DNA of 64,000 nucleotides from Flavobacterium sp. N2820. GTDB lineage: Bacteria; Bacteroidota; Bacteroidia; Flavobacteriales; Flavobacteriaceae. Location: assembly GCF_025947285.1 (NCBI RefSeq), contig NZ_CP110008.1:1054001-1118000 (forward strand), read 5' to 3'. Within the stretch, counting starts at the first letter, position 1; every line of letters starts with the position of its first letter. Positions 52,436-61,559 of the stretch are shown here, one piece after another. Both the position numbers and the translations under genes were made by a program. The notes beneath the pieces were generated by a model. The model saw only the letters and a program-made list of their open reading frames with translations, ran no database searches and was not told the origin of the DNA.

Positions 52436-53506
52436 ATGAAAAAACACAACTACAGCGCAGGTCCATGTATTCTTCCACAAGAAGTTTTTGAAAAATCGGC
52501 GCAAGCAATTTTAGATTTCAACAATTCTGGATTATCAATTTTAGAAATTTCACACCGAAGCAAAGATTTTGTTGCTGTAATGGAAGAAGCTAGAGCTTTA
52601 GTTTTAGAACTTTTAGGATTAGAAGGCAAAGGATATCAAGCTTTATTTTTAGCTGGTGGAGCTAGTTTAGAATTTTTAATGATTCCTTACAATTTAATGA
52701 AAGTTGATGGAAAAGCAGCATACTTAGATACAGGAACTTGGGCAAATAGTGCTATCAAAGAAGCCAAACATTTTGGAGAAACAATTGTTGTAGCTTCATC
52801 AAAATCAGAAAATTACAATCATATCCCAAAAGACTATTCAATTCCTACTGATGCCTCTTATTTTCATTGCACAAGTAACAATACTATTTTTGGAACCCAA
52901 ATGAAATCGTTTCCTCAAGTACATATTCCATTGGTTTGTGATATGAGTTCAGATATTTTTTCACGTACATTAGATTTTTCAAAATTTGATATTATTTATG
53001 CAGGCGCTCAAAAAAATATGGGGCCAGCTGGTACTACGTTAGTAGTGGTTAAAGAAGATATTTTAGGAAAAACAGGCAGAACTATTCCAAATATGTTAGA
53101 TTATCAACAACATATAGCGAAAGAAAGTATGTACAATACGCCTCCAGTATTTCCTATTTATGCATCACTTTTAACCCTTCAATGGTTGAAAAAATTGGGT
53201 GGAATTGCTGCTATCGAAAAAATTAATGAGGCAAAAGCAAACTTACTTTACGCTGAAATTGATAGAAACCCTTTATTCAAAGGAGCTGCCGCAAAAGAAG
53301 ATAGAAGTACTATGAACGCAACTTTTTTATTAGTAGACGAAGCGCATCAAGAAAAATTTGACAGCATGTGGAAAGCAGCTGGAATTTCTGGATTAGCGGG
53401 ACATCGTTCTGTTGGTGGGTATCGCGCTTCAATGTACAATGCACTTCCATTAGAAAGTGTACAAGTTTTGGTGGATGTAATGCAAGAATTAGAGAAAAAT
53501 ATTTAA
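52436..53506 (+). CDS. serC: phosphoserine transaminase
   Basis: SerC makes 3-phosphoserine from 3-phosphohydroxypyruvate in serine synthesis and also serves in pyridoxal phosphate synthesis in some bacteria. The 356-residue protein starts NYSAGPCILP and has the PLP-binding Lys in YAGAQKNMGPAGTT. It lies 59 bases upstream of serA. Confidence 0.95.
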   Translation: MKKHNYSAGPCILPQEVFEKSAQAILDFNNSGLSILEISHRSKDFVAVMEEARALVLELLGLEGKGYQALFLAGGASLEFLMIPYNLMKVDGKAAYLDTGTWANSAIKEAKHFGETIVVASSKSENYNHIPKDYSIPTDASYFHCTSNNTIFGTQMKSFPQVHIPLVCDMSSDIFSRTLDFSKFDIIYAGAQKNMGPAGTTLVVVKEDILGKTGRTIPNMLDYQQHIAKESMYNTPPVFPIYASLLTLQWLKKLGGIAAIEKINEAKANLLYAEIDRNPLFKGAAAKEDRSTMNATFLLVDEAHQEKFDSMWKAAGISGLAGHRSVGGYRASMYNALPLESVQVLVDVMQELEKNI

Positions 53507-53565
53507 TAAAATTACAGTTTAGATGTTCTTTTAACTTCTAAACTATAAACTCATAAACATATAGA

Positions 53566-54522
53566 ATGAAAGTTTTAGCAAACGACGGAATTTCAAAAAG
53601 TGGTATCAAAGCATTAGAAAAAGGAGGTTTTGAAGTCATCACTACAAAAGTGGCGCAAGAACAAGTTGCCAACTATATTAACACACATGATGTAAAAGTA
53701 ATTTTGGTAAGAAGTGCGACCAAAGTGCGACAAGATATTATAGATGCTTGCCCAGGATTAAAAATCATTGGTCGTGGTGGCGTTGGAATGGATAACATTG
53801 ATGTAGATTATGCACGTAGCAAAGGGTTACATGTAATCAATACCCCAGCTTCTTCTTCTGAAAGTGTAGCCGAATTAGTTTTTGCGCATTTATTTACAGG
53901 AGTTCGTTTTTTACATGATGCTAACCGAAATATGCCATTAGAAGGTGATACCAATTTTGACGGATTGAAAAAAGCTTATGCAAACGGAATTGAACTTCGT
54001 GGAAAAACATTAGGAATTATTGGTTTTGGTCGTATTGGTCAAGCTGTAGCTAAAATGGCTTTAGGTCTTGGAATGAAAGTTATTGCGGCAGATAAGTATG
54101 TAAACGAAGCCGTTATTCGCGTTGATTTTTACAACGGACAATTTATCAATGTTGAAATTGTTACTGAATCATTAGAAGATATTTTCAAACATTCTGATTT
54201 TATTACGCTTCACGTTCCTGCGCAAGATGGTTATGTGATTGACAAGGCTGAATTTGAACTCATGAAAGAAAATGTAGGAATTGTTAACTGTGCCCGTGGA
54301 GGTGTAATAAATGAAGTTGCATTGATTGAAGCTTTAGACGAAGGAAAAGTATTATTTGCTGGATTAGATGTTTTTGAAAACGAACCTACACCAGAAATTC
54401 AAATTTTAATGCATCCAAAAATCTCTTTGACACCACATATCGGAGCCGCTACAGAAGAAGCACAAGATCGAATTGGTACAGAGCTAGCGGAACAAATAAT
54501 TAGTCTATTAAAAAATGACTAA
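53566..54522 (+). CDS. serA: D-3-phosphoglycerate dehydrogenase (short form)
   Basis: This 318-residue NAD-dependent 2-hydroxyacid dehydrogenase has GRGGVGMDNIDVD, the Rossmann motif LGIIGFGRIGQAVAK, and CARGGVINE with the catalytic Arg; HIGAATEEA holds the catalytic His. No ACT domain is present, typical of short Bacteroidota SerA. Placement after serC makes serine synthesis likely. Confidence 0.9.
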   Translation: MKVLANDGISKSGIKALEKGGFEVITTKVAQEQVANYINTHDVKVILVRSATKVRQDIIDACPGLKIIGRGGVGMDNIDVDYARSKGLHVINTPASSSESVAELVFAHLFTGVRFLHDANRNMPLEGDTNFDGLKKAYANGIELRGKTLGIIGFGRIGQAVAKMALGLGMKVIAADKYVNEAVIRVDFYNGQFINVEIVTESLEDIFKHSDFITLHVPAQDGYVIDKAEFELMKENVGIVNCARGGVINEVALIEALDEGKVLFAGLDVFENEPTPEIQILMHPKISLTPHIGAATEEAQDRIGTELAEQIISLLKND

Positions 54523-54564
54523 AATTTATTACCTTTAATTTAACTAACTAAAATCCCTATTATT

Positions 54565-55119
54565 ATGTTTGATCAACTTTCAGAATTAGTAAAACAATTT
54601 GGTGGTGAAGCTGTGGTAAATAATCCAGCTGTACCAAATGAACAAAATGATGCCGTAATGCAAGAAGCCGGAGGTTCAATACTTTCAGGTTTAAAAGATA
54701 TGGTAGCAAATGGAAATATTAGTGATTTATCAGGAATGTTAAGCGGAAATACGCCCATTGATGCAAACAATCCCGTTATACAACAATTGACAGAAAAAGT
54801 AACAGGAAATTTAGGCGAAAAATTTGGTTTATCATCCGATGCTGCTGGAAGTGTTGCTGGAGGATTAATCCCTCAAATTTTAGGAGGATTAATTAATAAA
54901 GCGAAAGACCCAAACCAACCAGGATTTAACATGAACGACTTAGTAAGTGCTATTTCAGGAGGTCAAGGTGGCGGATTAATGGACGCTGTTTCAAAATATG
55001 GAGGTCAATTTGGTTTAGATCAAAATAATGATGGAAAAGTAGATATGGGTGATGCTATGGCTGCTGTTTCTAAAAAAGGAGGTTTAGGAGGTTTACTAGG
55101 GAAACTTTTTGGAAAATAA
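54565..55119 (+). CDS. Gly/Ala-rich DUF937-like protein
   Basis: This 184-residue protein is rich in Gly, Leu and Asn with repeated helix-breaking motifs (GGLIPQILGGLINKA) and an EF-hand-like segment DQNNDGKVDMGDAM near the C-terminus. It resembles DUF937/YidB-type proteins, whose role is unknown. It stands alone before a terminator. Confidence 0.7.
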   Translation: MFDQLSELVKQFGGEAVVNNPAVPNEQNDAVMQEAGGSILSGLKDMVANGNISDLSGMLSGNTPIDANNPVIQQLTEKVTGNLGEKFGLSSDAAGSVAGGLIPQILGGLINKAKDPNQPGFNMNDLVSAISGGQGGGLMDAVSKYGGQFGLDQNNDGKVDMGDAMAAVSKKGGLGGLLGKLFGK

Positions 55120-55139
55120 ATTTTCTATCATAAAAAGCT

Positions 55140-55170
55140 AAAAGCATCGGTACTATCGATGCTTTTTTTT
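55140..55170 (+). terminator. terminator of the DUF937-like gene
   Basis: AAAAGCATCG and CGATGCTTTT pair around a 7-base loop, followed by a run of T. It is 20 bases past the stop. Confidence 0.85.
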
Positions 55171-55198
55171 ATCTTTATACTTTCTTAATACTAAAGCT

Positions 55199-55630
55199 AT
55201 GAAATCAATTGTTACACTACTTTTTGTAGTCATTTCGGTACTAGTGGCTTGTAATTCATCCAAAACTCAAAAAACTTTTGAAGACAAACCAAAACTAGAA
55301 AGCGATACAATTCGTATATCAAACGAGGCGATTGAATATGATGTTATTATAATTGATGGTGGATTTACTTCTTGGTTTAATAGCAATGCCAAACCAAGAA
55401 ATTATTATTCGCAATCGTATTTAGAAGCAAGAAACAAAATTTGGGTTTTAGAATGGAACAGAAGAGCAATGTTGCCTTCTCAATACAATCCAAATTTATA
55501 TGAAATGATTATTAATTATGAAACAACTGTTGACTATGGCTATGAAGTAAATTATATGATTTACAATTATTTAGTCTATTTTCAACTCACTAATAAACAA
55601 CAATTAGGCGGATTTGTGCCCAGAATTTAA
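55199..55630 (+). CDS. DUF6146-like lipoprotein
   Basis: This 143-residue protein has a lipobox (VLVACNSS, Cys about residue 18) and a core with EYDVIIIDGGFTSWF, SQSYLEARNKIWVLEWN and VNYMIYNYLVYFQLTN. This matches DUF6146 from memory, whose function is unknown. It lies three bases before the next gene. Confidence 0.75.
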   Translation: MKSIVTLLFVVISVLVACNSSKTQKTFEDKPKLESDTIRISNEAIEYDVIIIDGGFTSWFNSNAKPRNYYSQSYLEARNKIWVLEWNRRAMLPSQYNPNLYEMIINYETTVDYGYEVNYMIYNYLVYFQLTNKQQLGGFVPRI

Positions 55631-55633
55631 CTT

Positions 55634-55966
55634 ATGAAAAAACTCAAAGAACGCTGGAATGTAACTTCAAACTGGCAATTAACCATTATTTTCATTGTAT
55701 TTGCAATTACAGGTTTTAGTTCACTACAATTAGCAAAACCCTTTTTAAATTTAATAGGAATTCCAGAAACGTTCCAACCTCATTGGTTGTATAGAGTTTT
55801 AAGGTTGATTCTTATTTTTCCTATTTATCAAGTATTATTAGTGTTTGTTGGTTTTGTATTTGGACAATTCGCTTTTTTTTGGGAATTTGAAAAAAAGATG
55901 TTAGACCGAATGAAACTGGGTTTCATTTCAAAATATGTAGATTCTAAACTAAAAAAGGAGCAATAA
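55634..55966 (+). CDS. DUF6787-like small membrane protein
   Basis: This 110-residue protein has two or three membrane spans (LTIIFIVFAITGFSSLQLAK; LILIFPIYQVLLVFVGFVFG) and a basic tail. The start (KERWNVTSNWQ) fits a known flavobacterial family, DUF6787 by recollection. Coupled with DUF6146-like gene upstream. Confidence 0.7.
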   Translation: MKKLKERWNVTSNWQLTIIFIVFAITGFSSLQLAKPFLNLIGIPETFQPHWLYRVLRLILIFPIYQVLLVFVGFVFGQFAFFWEFEKKMLDRMKLGFISKYVDSKLKKEQ

Positions 55967-55978
55967 AGCTCCTTTTTT
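55951..55978. terminator. bidirectional terminator around the DUF6787-like stop
   Basis: AAAAAAGGAGC and GCTCCTTTTTT form an 11-bp stem; the stop codon of the upstream gene lies in the 6-base loop. The right end touches the stop of the convergent small membrane protein gene. Confidence 0.85.
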
Positions 55979-56293
55979 TTATTCTTGTCCTTTACCACCT
56001 TTAATGATATACGTATAAAACCAAGTGATGGTAAACGTCGGTATTATGTCTACAAAAGGAATTAATTCTTCTATAAAACCAAAAATTCCCGCTAATTTTC
56101 CCGCTGTACCTTTAAACATAGTTACCAACAATATTCCTGAAATTGGTGCCCAAACCACATCAATTGCCTCACCAAAAACAGGAACTAAATAGGACAACAT
56201 ACCAATAGCATCAAATAATAAACATAAAATTAATTTTGATGTTTTATCATTTTTTAAGGGTGGAACCGGATTATCAACAATTTCTTCTACCAT
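55979..56293 (-). CDS. small membrane protein of unknown function
   Basis: This 104-residue protein has two or three hydrophobic spans (LILCLLFDAIGMLSYLVPVF; ISGILLVTMFKG; IIPTFTITWFYTYII) and a short Lys/Asp-rich N-terminus. I do not recognise a named family. It precedes folE with a small gap. Confidence 0.6.
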   Translation of the reverse strand: MVEEIVDNPVPPLKNDKTSKLILCLLFDAIGMLSYLVPVFGEAIDVVWAPISGILLVTMFKGTAGKLAGIFGFIEELIPFVDIIPTFTITWFYTYIIKGGKGQE

Positions 56294-56340
56294 TTTTTAA
56301 TTTGTAAATTCAATTACGAATATACAAAACAAATGCCAAA

Positions 56341-57009
56341 TTATTCTTTATGAATCATTTTGTAAAAATCATCACGAAATTCCTTCTGATTAAATACACC
56401 ACCATACTGTAAAGTTGAAGTATAACTACTTTCATCTTTAATTCCTCTACTTGAAACACATAAATGAGTTGCTTCAACAACAATCATTACATTTTCAGTT
56501 TCTAAAACCGATTTCAATTCGTTAAAAATTTGCATAATCATACGCTCTTGAACTTGTGGTCTTCGTGCATAATAATCAACTATTCTATTCAATTTTGAAA
56601 GACCAATAACTTTTCCAGAAGACACATAACCAATGTGCGCTTTTCCAACAATTGGTAAAAAATGATGCTCACAAGTAGAATTAAAACTGATATTTGCTTC
56701 CACCAACATTTTATCATACTGGTACGAATTGTCAAAAACAGATATTTTGGGCTTATTTGCAGGATTTAATCCCGAAAATATTTCCTGAACAAACATTTTT
56801 GCCACACGATGCGGTGTTCCTTGCAAACTATCATCTGTTAAATCTAAACCCAATTCTTTCATAATAATTTCAAAATGGTGCTCAATAACTTCCATTTTTT
56901 CAGCATCAGATTTGAAGAAAGCATCGGCTCTCATTGGTGTTTCAGCAGATGTCATTTGGTGATTATCGCCAATGATATCAAATATTTCTTTTTCAATAGT
57001 AGTATTCAT
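56341..57009 (-). CDS. folE: GTP cyclohydrolase I
   Basis: FolE opens the purine ring of GTP to form dihydroneopterin triphosphate for folate synthesis. The 222-residue protein has the Zn-site Cys-Glu-His-His in CEHHFLPIVGKAHIGY and Cys in HLCVSSRGIKDESSY, and LNRIVDYYARRPQVQER. It is complete. Confidence 0.95.
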   Translation of the reverse strand: MNTTIEKEIFDIIGDNHQMTSAETPMRADAFFKSDAEKMEVIEHHFEIIMKELGLDLTDDSLQGTPHRVAKMFVQEIFSGLNPANKPKISVFDNSYQYDKMLVEANISFNSTCEHHFLPIVGKAHIGYVSSGKVIGLSKLNRIVDYYARRPQVQERMIMQIFNELKSVLETENVMIVVEATHLCVSSRGIKDESSYTSTLQYGGVFNQKEFRDDFYKMIHKE

Positions 57010-57023
57010 AGCTATATCTTCTT

Positions 57024-57677
57024 CTATTTTAATTTTGTTTTATAATATTTACGCAATTTTTCTAATTTGGGTGCAATTACCATTTGACAATAACCTTGTT
57101 CTGCATTCTGATTGTAATAATTTTGATGGTATTCTTCTGCGGGATAAAAAATGGTAGCCGTAGAAACTTTTGTAACCACTTTTTTCTCATACAATTTTTC
57201 TTTTTCAATCAAAGCGATATAGTTTTCTGCTTTATCCTTTTGCGCTAAAGAATGGTAAAAAATTTCACTACGATATTGCGTTCCTATATCAGCTCCTTGA
57301 CGATTTAATGTTGTAGGGTCGTGTGTTGCAAAAAATATTTCTAATAAATCTTCGTAAGCAACTTTTTCAGGATCAAATGTAATCTGAATTGCTTCAGCAT
57401 GACCCGTTGTTCCAGTACAAATTTCTTTATAGGTAGGATTTTTAGTTACACCACCAATATATCCCGAAACTACCTTTTCTACTCCTTTGATGTCTAAAAA
57501 AACGGCTTCTGTACACCAAAAACATCCACCTGCAAATGTTGCTATTTCCATACCTTCTGTTACATTAAGTTTTGTTGGTTCTTTAAATTCTGCCTTCACA
57601 ATTGGTTTTTCTTTTGCTGTACATGAAATTACAATAGAGCAAAAAAATAATACAATTAACTTTACTTCATTTTTCAT
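57024..57677 (-). CDS. msrA: peptide-methionine (S)-S-oxide reductase, exported
   Basis: MsrA reduces methionine S-sulfoxide in damaged proteins. The catalytic Cys is in GGCFWCTEAVF and the motif GTTGHAEAIQI is present. A lipoprotein signal (VISCTAKEK) shows it acts in the periplasm or outer membrane. I prefer the start at 57677 (MKNEVKL) over the ATG two codons earlier. It lies 14 bases upstream of folE. Confidence 0.93.
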   Translation of the reverse strand: MKNEVKLIVLFFCSIVISCTAKEKPIVKAEFKEPTKLNVTEGMEIATFAGGCFWCTEAVFLDIKGVEKVVSGYIGGVTKNPTYKEICTGTTGHAEAIQITFDPEKVAYEDLLEIFFATHDPTTLNRQGADIGTQYRSEIFYHSLAQKDKAENYIALIEKEKLYEKKVVTKVSTATIFYPAEEYHQNYYNQNAEQGYCQMVIAPKLEKLRKYYKTKLK

Positions 57678-57823
57678 AAACATTTTATTTGTTTAACAAA
57701 TGTAGTCAAAATATTAAACAAAAATACTATTTAACTATTTTTTATAGTTTGATTATGATTAGAAACTGTAGCAAACTTTTTCTTTTGTATAAAATCTTTG
57801 TTTCTTTGTAGAAATCTTGGATT

Positions 57824-58489
57824 ATGATAGTTGCAAAAAACATACATAAATATTACGACACATTACACGTTTTAAAAGGCGTTGACTTGCATATTAAAAA
57901 AGGGGAAATCGTTTCAATTGTAGGAGCTTCAGGGGCAGGAAAAACTACTTTATTGCAAATTTTAGGTACGTTAGACCTTCCCAAGAAAGAACACAATACT
58001 GTTTTAGAAATTAACGGTGAATCAGTGCTCAACCTGAATGATAAAAATTTATCGAAATTTAGAAACACGCATTTGGGATTTATATTTCAATTTCATCAAT
58101 TGTTACCCGAATTTACCGCTTTAGAAAATGTTTGTATTCCAGGATTTATAGCAAATCGCAATAAAAAAGAAGTTGAAAGCGAAGCAAAACGCTTGTTATC
58201 TTATTTAGGTTTAGCCGAACGAACACATCACAAACCAAGTGAACTTTCGGGCGGAGAACAACAACGTGTTGCTGTTGCCAGAGCTTTAATAAATAAACCA
58301 GCCGTTATCTTTGCCGATGAACCTTCGGGAAATTTAGATACAACCACAGCCGAAAATTTACACGAATTGTTTTTTAAATTACGTGATGAATTTGGACAAA
58401 CCTTTGTAATTGTTACCCATAACGAAGAATTAGCCAATATGGCAGATAGAAAACTGACGATGGTGGATGGGAATATTGTAACTATTTAA
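57824..58489 (+). CDS. LolD-like ABC transporter ATP-binding protein
   Basis: This 221-residue protein has Walker [10 protein letters not shown], the signature [10 protein letters not shown], Walker [13 protein letters not shown] and the H-loop THNEEL, the profile of LolD/MacB-type ATPases that drive lipoprotein release or export. No permease gene is adjacent. It is complete. Confidence 0.9.
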   Translation: MIVAKNIHKYYDTLHVLKGVDLHIKKGEIVSIVGASGAGKTTLLQILGTLDLPKKEHNTVLEINGESVLNLNDKNLSKFRNTHLGFIFQFHQLLPEFTALENVCIPGFIANRNKKEVESEAKRLLSYLGLAERTHHKPSELSGGEQQRVAVARALINKPAVIFADEPSGNLDTTTAENLHELFFKLRDEFGQTFVIVTHNEELANMADRKLTMVDGNIVTI

Positions 58490-58497
58490 ATTAATAA

Positions 58498-58582
58498 ACA
58501 TATAAGTCATAAAAGCTAAAATTAACTTTAAAAGTAACCAAAAGTACATTTAAGTTTTTTAGAACTTATATGACTTATATGT
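58498..58582. repeat. 14-bp inverted repeat spanning the leader and start of the TIGR02757 gene
   Basis: ACATATAAGTCATA (58498-58511) and TATGACTTATATGT (58569-58582) are exact inverted copies around 57 bases. The right arm covers both candidate ATGs of the next gene (58570 and 58579). It could hide the start codon in mRNA or be a regulator site. Confidence 0.55.
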
Positions 58583-59352
58583 TAAACCAAAAAATGACAC
58601 CATCCGAGTTAAAAGAATTTCTTGACGAAAAAGTCGAACTGTACAACAATCCGAATTTCATTGAAAGCGATCCGATTCAGATTCCGCATTTGTATTCGGT
58701 GAAAGAGGATATTGAAATTGCTGGGTTTCTTGCAGCAACCATAGCTTGGGGAAATCGCAAAATGATTATCAACAATGCGAAAAAAATGATGGATTTGATG
58801 GGAAATTCGCCTTACGATTTCGTCATGAATCATTCAGAAACACAATTAGAAACGTTAGAACATTTTGTGCATCGCACTTTTAACGGGCAAGATTTTGTGG
58901 GATTTGTGAAAGGCTTACAACACATTTACGTCAATCATTACGGATTAGAAGCGGTTTTTTCGAAAGAAAATGCTACAATGCAACACATGATTTCTGAATT
59001 TAAACAATTGTTCTTTGAAGCACCACATTTGGCACGAACTGAAAAACACATTTCAGATCCATTGAATGGTTCTGCTGCAAAACGCATCAATATGTATTTG
59101 CGTTGGATGGTTCGTGATGACAACAAAGGTGTCGATTTAGGCATTTGGAACAACATCTCACCTGCTCAGCTTTCGTGTCCGTTAGATGTGCATTCGGGCA
59201 ATGTGGCTCGCAAACTAAAGCTACTGATTCGCAAACAAAACGACGCAAAAGCATTAGCTGAATTGGATGCTAATTTAAGATTACTTGATGCTAATGATCC
59301 TGTAAAATATGATTTTGCACTATTTGGTTTAGGCGTTTTTGAAGGATTTTAG
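58579..59352 (+). CDS. TIGR02757-family protein
   Basis: This 257-residue protein matches the TIGR02757 family of Bacteroidota, rich in conserved blocks (ELKEFLDEKVELYN, IPHLYSVKEDIEIAGF, PLNGSAAKRINMYLRWMVR, CPLDVHSGNVARKLKLL). Its role is unknown. I use the ATG at 58579 (MLNQKM); the one at 58570 is also possible. It ends three bases before the convergent pyrF. Confidence 0.85.
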   Translation: MLNQKMTPSELKEFLDEKVELYNNPNFIESDPIQIPHLYSVKEDIEIAGFLAATIAWGNRKMIINNAKKMMDLMGNSPYDFVMNHSETQLETLEHFVHRTFNGQDFVGFVKGLQHIYVNHYGLEAVFSKENATMQHMISEFKQLFFEAPHLARTEKHISDPLNGSAAKRINMYLRWMVRDDNKGVDLGIWNNISPAQLSCPLDVHSGNVARKLKLLIRKQNDAKALAELDANLRLLDANDPVKYDFALFGLGVFEGF

Positions 59353-59355
59353 TTT

Positions 59356-60171
59356 TTATCTAAGAATTTCAGCCATTTCTTGTTGCAATTTCAATGCTTC
59401 TTCTCTTGCTTTTTCTGCAAAATCTGTTCCGTTTGAAGCATAAATAATGCCTCGTGACGAATTGATTAAAAGTCCAACAGTATCACTCATTCCGTATTTA
59501 CAAACTTCTGCTAAACTTCCGCCTTGAGCGCCAACACCAGGAACCAATAAAAAACTATGGGGTACAATTTTTCTAATTTCGGTAAAATATTCTGCTTTAG
59601 TAGCTCCAACAACATACATCAAATTTTCAGCATTTTTCCATGCTTTTGAGGTTTCTAAAACTACTTTGTACAATTCTTGACCTTCAGAATTATTTTTTGT
59701 TTGAAAATCAAAAGCGCCTTCGTTTGAAGTTAAAGCCAATAAAATCGTGTGCTTATTTTCAAAAGCCAAAAAAGGCTCAACCGAATCTTTTCCCATATAA
59801 GGTGCCACAGTAACCGAATCGAAGTTTAAATCTTCAAAAAAAGCTTTGGCATACATGCTTGAAGTATTACCAATATCGCCACGTTTTGCATCGGCAATTG
59901 TAAAAATTTCAGGATAATTTTCGTTGATATAAGTAATGGTTTTTTGTAACGATTGCCAACCTTTTATACCATAAGCTTCATAAAATGCAGTGTTTGGTTT
60001 GTAAGAAACACATAAATCATGAGTTGCATCTATAATTGCTTTGTTGAATTCAAAAATTGGATCTTCGGTTTGTAATAAATGTTGTGGAATTTTGGTCAAA
60101 TCGACATCTAAGCCAATACAAAGAAAAGATTTTTTTGAATGAATCTGAGCCGTTAATTGTTGTGTTGTCAA
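59356..60171 (-). CDS. pyrF: orotidine 5'-phosphate decarboxylase (type 2)
   Basis: PyrF makes UMP from OMP in pyrimidine synthesis. The 271-residue protein is the longer type 2 form with [20 protein letters not shown] (catalytic Lys and Asp) and [10 protein letters not shown]. It is complete and convergent with the TIGR02757 gene. Confidence 0.94.
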   Translation of the reverse strand: MTTQQLTAQIHSKKSFLCIGLDVDLTKIPQHLLQTEDPIFEFNKAIIDATHDLCVSYKPNTAFYEAYGIKGWQSLQKTITYINENYPEIFTIADAKRGDIGNTSSMYAKAFFEDLNFDSVTVAPYMGKDSVEPFLAFENKHTILLALTSNEGAFDFQTKNNSEGQELYKVVLETSKAWKNAENLMYVVGATKAEYFTEIRKIVPHSFLLVPGVGAQGGSLAEVCKYGMSDTVGLLINSSRGIIYASNGTDFAEKAREEALKLQQEMAEILR

Positions 60172-60280
60172 AACTGTTTTAAGTTTAAAGTTAGTTGTTT
60201 GGCAAATTTAGTTTAAAGTTTTGGAAAGTCAAAGCCTAGTTTTTTTATTAAAAGTGGGAAATATATAACATTTAAGCCTT

Positions 60281-60312
60281 GTAATGTAACACAAAATGAT
60301 TCAATACATTAC
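60281..60312. promoter_or_regulatory. inverted repeat upstream of the stress-type cluster
   Basis: GTAATGT (60281-60287) and ACATTAC (60306-60312) flank 18 bases, 70 bases before the ATG of the lmo0937-type gene. The position suits a regulator-binding site, but the arms are short. Confidence 0.35.
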
Positions 60313-60381
60313 ACCTTTGTAATAATTAAAATAGGTTGAATAACTTAACTTATCCGAGAAGTAACTTTAAATTATAAATAT

Positions 60382-60534
60382 ATGTCAAATTTATTATACA
60401 CCATAGCGATAGTGCTTGTTATTCTTTGGGCATTGGGATTTTTTGTCTATAGTGTGGGCTCAATTATCCATATTTTATTAGTAATAGCAGTAATTGCCAT
60501 TCTATTTAGATTAATCAAAGGAAGAGAAATATAA
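60382..60534 (+). CDS. lmo0937-type 50-residue membrane protein
   Basis: This 50-residue ORF starts MSNLLYTIAIVLVILWALG and contains two membrane segments and the KGREI end, as in lmo0937-family stress proteins. It is first in the cluster of YtxH, holin-like and other small envelope genes on the same strand. Function unknown; stress induction is inferred from relatives. Confidence 0.85.
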   Translation: MSNLLYTIAIVLVILWALGFFVYSVGSIIHILLVIAVIAILFRLIKGREI

Positions 60535-60552
60535 ATCAATAAAAATAATAAT

Positions 60553-60822
60553 ATGAAAAATTCAGATGTTGTTGTAGGCGTATTAGGTGGACTAGCTGTT
60601 GGCGCTTTATTAGGCATTTTGTTTGCCCCAGATAAAGGAAGTAATACAAGAAGAAAAATTGCTCAAAAAGGAACCGATTTAAAGGATAATTTACAAGGTA
60701 ATTTTAATGATTTTGTTGCTTCTATAGAGGATCAATATTCAAGTTTTGCATCAAGTGCAGAAGATGCTATTGAAGAAGGAAAATCAAAATTAGAACGAAT
60801 GAATAACGAAATTTCGAAATAA
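60553..60822 (+). CDS. YtxH-domain protein
   Basis: This 89-residue protein has one membrane span (VVVGVLGGLAVGALLGILFA) followed by a PDKGSNTRRKIAQKG motif and a helical tail, the profile of YtxH family general stress proteins. Confidence 0.88.
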   Translation: MKNSDVVVGVLGGLAVGALLGILFAPDKGSNTRRKIAQKGTDLKDNLQGNFNDFVASIEDQYSSFASSAEDAIEEGKSKLERMNNEISK

Positions 60823-60835
60823 AAACGGAATAACA

Positions 60836-61210
60836 ATGGAAAACATAGCCTCAAATGTAGAACTTCTTTATAAAAAAGCAGAACAGTATTCTAAAACTAG
60901 TTTAGAGCTACTAAAACTACATACTATTGAGAAAACTTCAGATGTGATTTCATCATTAACGGTAGTAATTTCAATTTCAATTATAGTAGGAATGTTTACT
61001 TTGTTTGTTAACATCGGAATTAGTTTTTTTATTGGTAATCTTTTAGGAAATAATGCTTTAGGCTTTTTTATTGTCTCTGGATTTTATTTCATCTTAGGAA
61101 TTATAGTATTTATATTCCGAAAAAGTTTGATTAAAATACCTATCGATAACTTAATCGTTTCTAAGTTACTAAAAGAAAAAAAGCGGCTAAAAGAAACAGA
61201 GAAGCCTTAA
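60836..61210 (+). CDS. holin-superfamily-like membrane protein
   Basis: This 124-residue protein has two membrane hairpins (VVISISIIVGMFTLFVNIGI and LGFFIVSGFYFILGIIVFIF) and a basic tail, like the phage-holin-superfamily members of bacterial stress clusters. It is 13 bases after the YtxH gene and probably not a phage protein. Confidence 0.75.
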   Translation: MENIASNVELLYKKAEQYSKTSLELLKLHTIEKTSDVISSLTVVISISIIVGMFTLFVNIGISFFIGNLLGNNALGFFIVSGFYFILGIIVFIFRKSLIKIPIDNLIVSKLLKEKKRLKETEKP

Positions 61211-61220
61211 AGATTTGAAC

Positions 61221-61550
61221 ATGAAAACACTAAAACAAACCGACATTCTTGACCAAAAAATTGCTGCGTTAAAAGCAAAACATGCCAATGAATTTCAAGA
61301 ACTAAAAGCACAATACTTTGTTGTTCAGAAAAGTGTAACCGTTTTTAGTCTCGTAGAGCAAGGTGTTTCTGAGTTTTACAAAACAGCTACTAATAAAAAT
61401 AATTTATTTACTACCATTACAAGTATTGTTGGTGGTTATTTATCTAACAAAATGGTAGTTGGAGATTCAAAAAATACATTTAAAAAAATTATTGGTTATG
61501 GCGTTCAATTTGCGGTAACCAAATTACTTTCAAAAATTACTAACAAATAA
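61221..61550 (+). CDS. protein of unknown function in the stress cluster
   Basis: This 109-residue protein has a charged helical start (DILDQKIAALKAKHANEFQE) and a hydrophobic, Gly/Thr-rich C-terminal half. It starts at the ATG at 61221; an in-frame TTG two codons earlier is unlikely. No family recognised. It follows the holin-like gene by 10 bases. Confidence 0.65.
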   Translation: MKTLKQTDILDQKIAALKAKHANEFQELKAQYFVVQKSVTVFSLVEQGVSEFYKTATNKNNLFTTITSIVGGYLSNKMVVGDSKNTFKKIIGYGVQFAVTKLLSKITNK

Positions 61551-61559
61551 TCAATCAAA

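Noticed and set aside
60836..61210. A prophage holin
   Set aside because: No lysin or other phage genes are nearby, and the YtxH and lmo0937-type neighbours point to a stress cluster.
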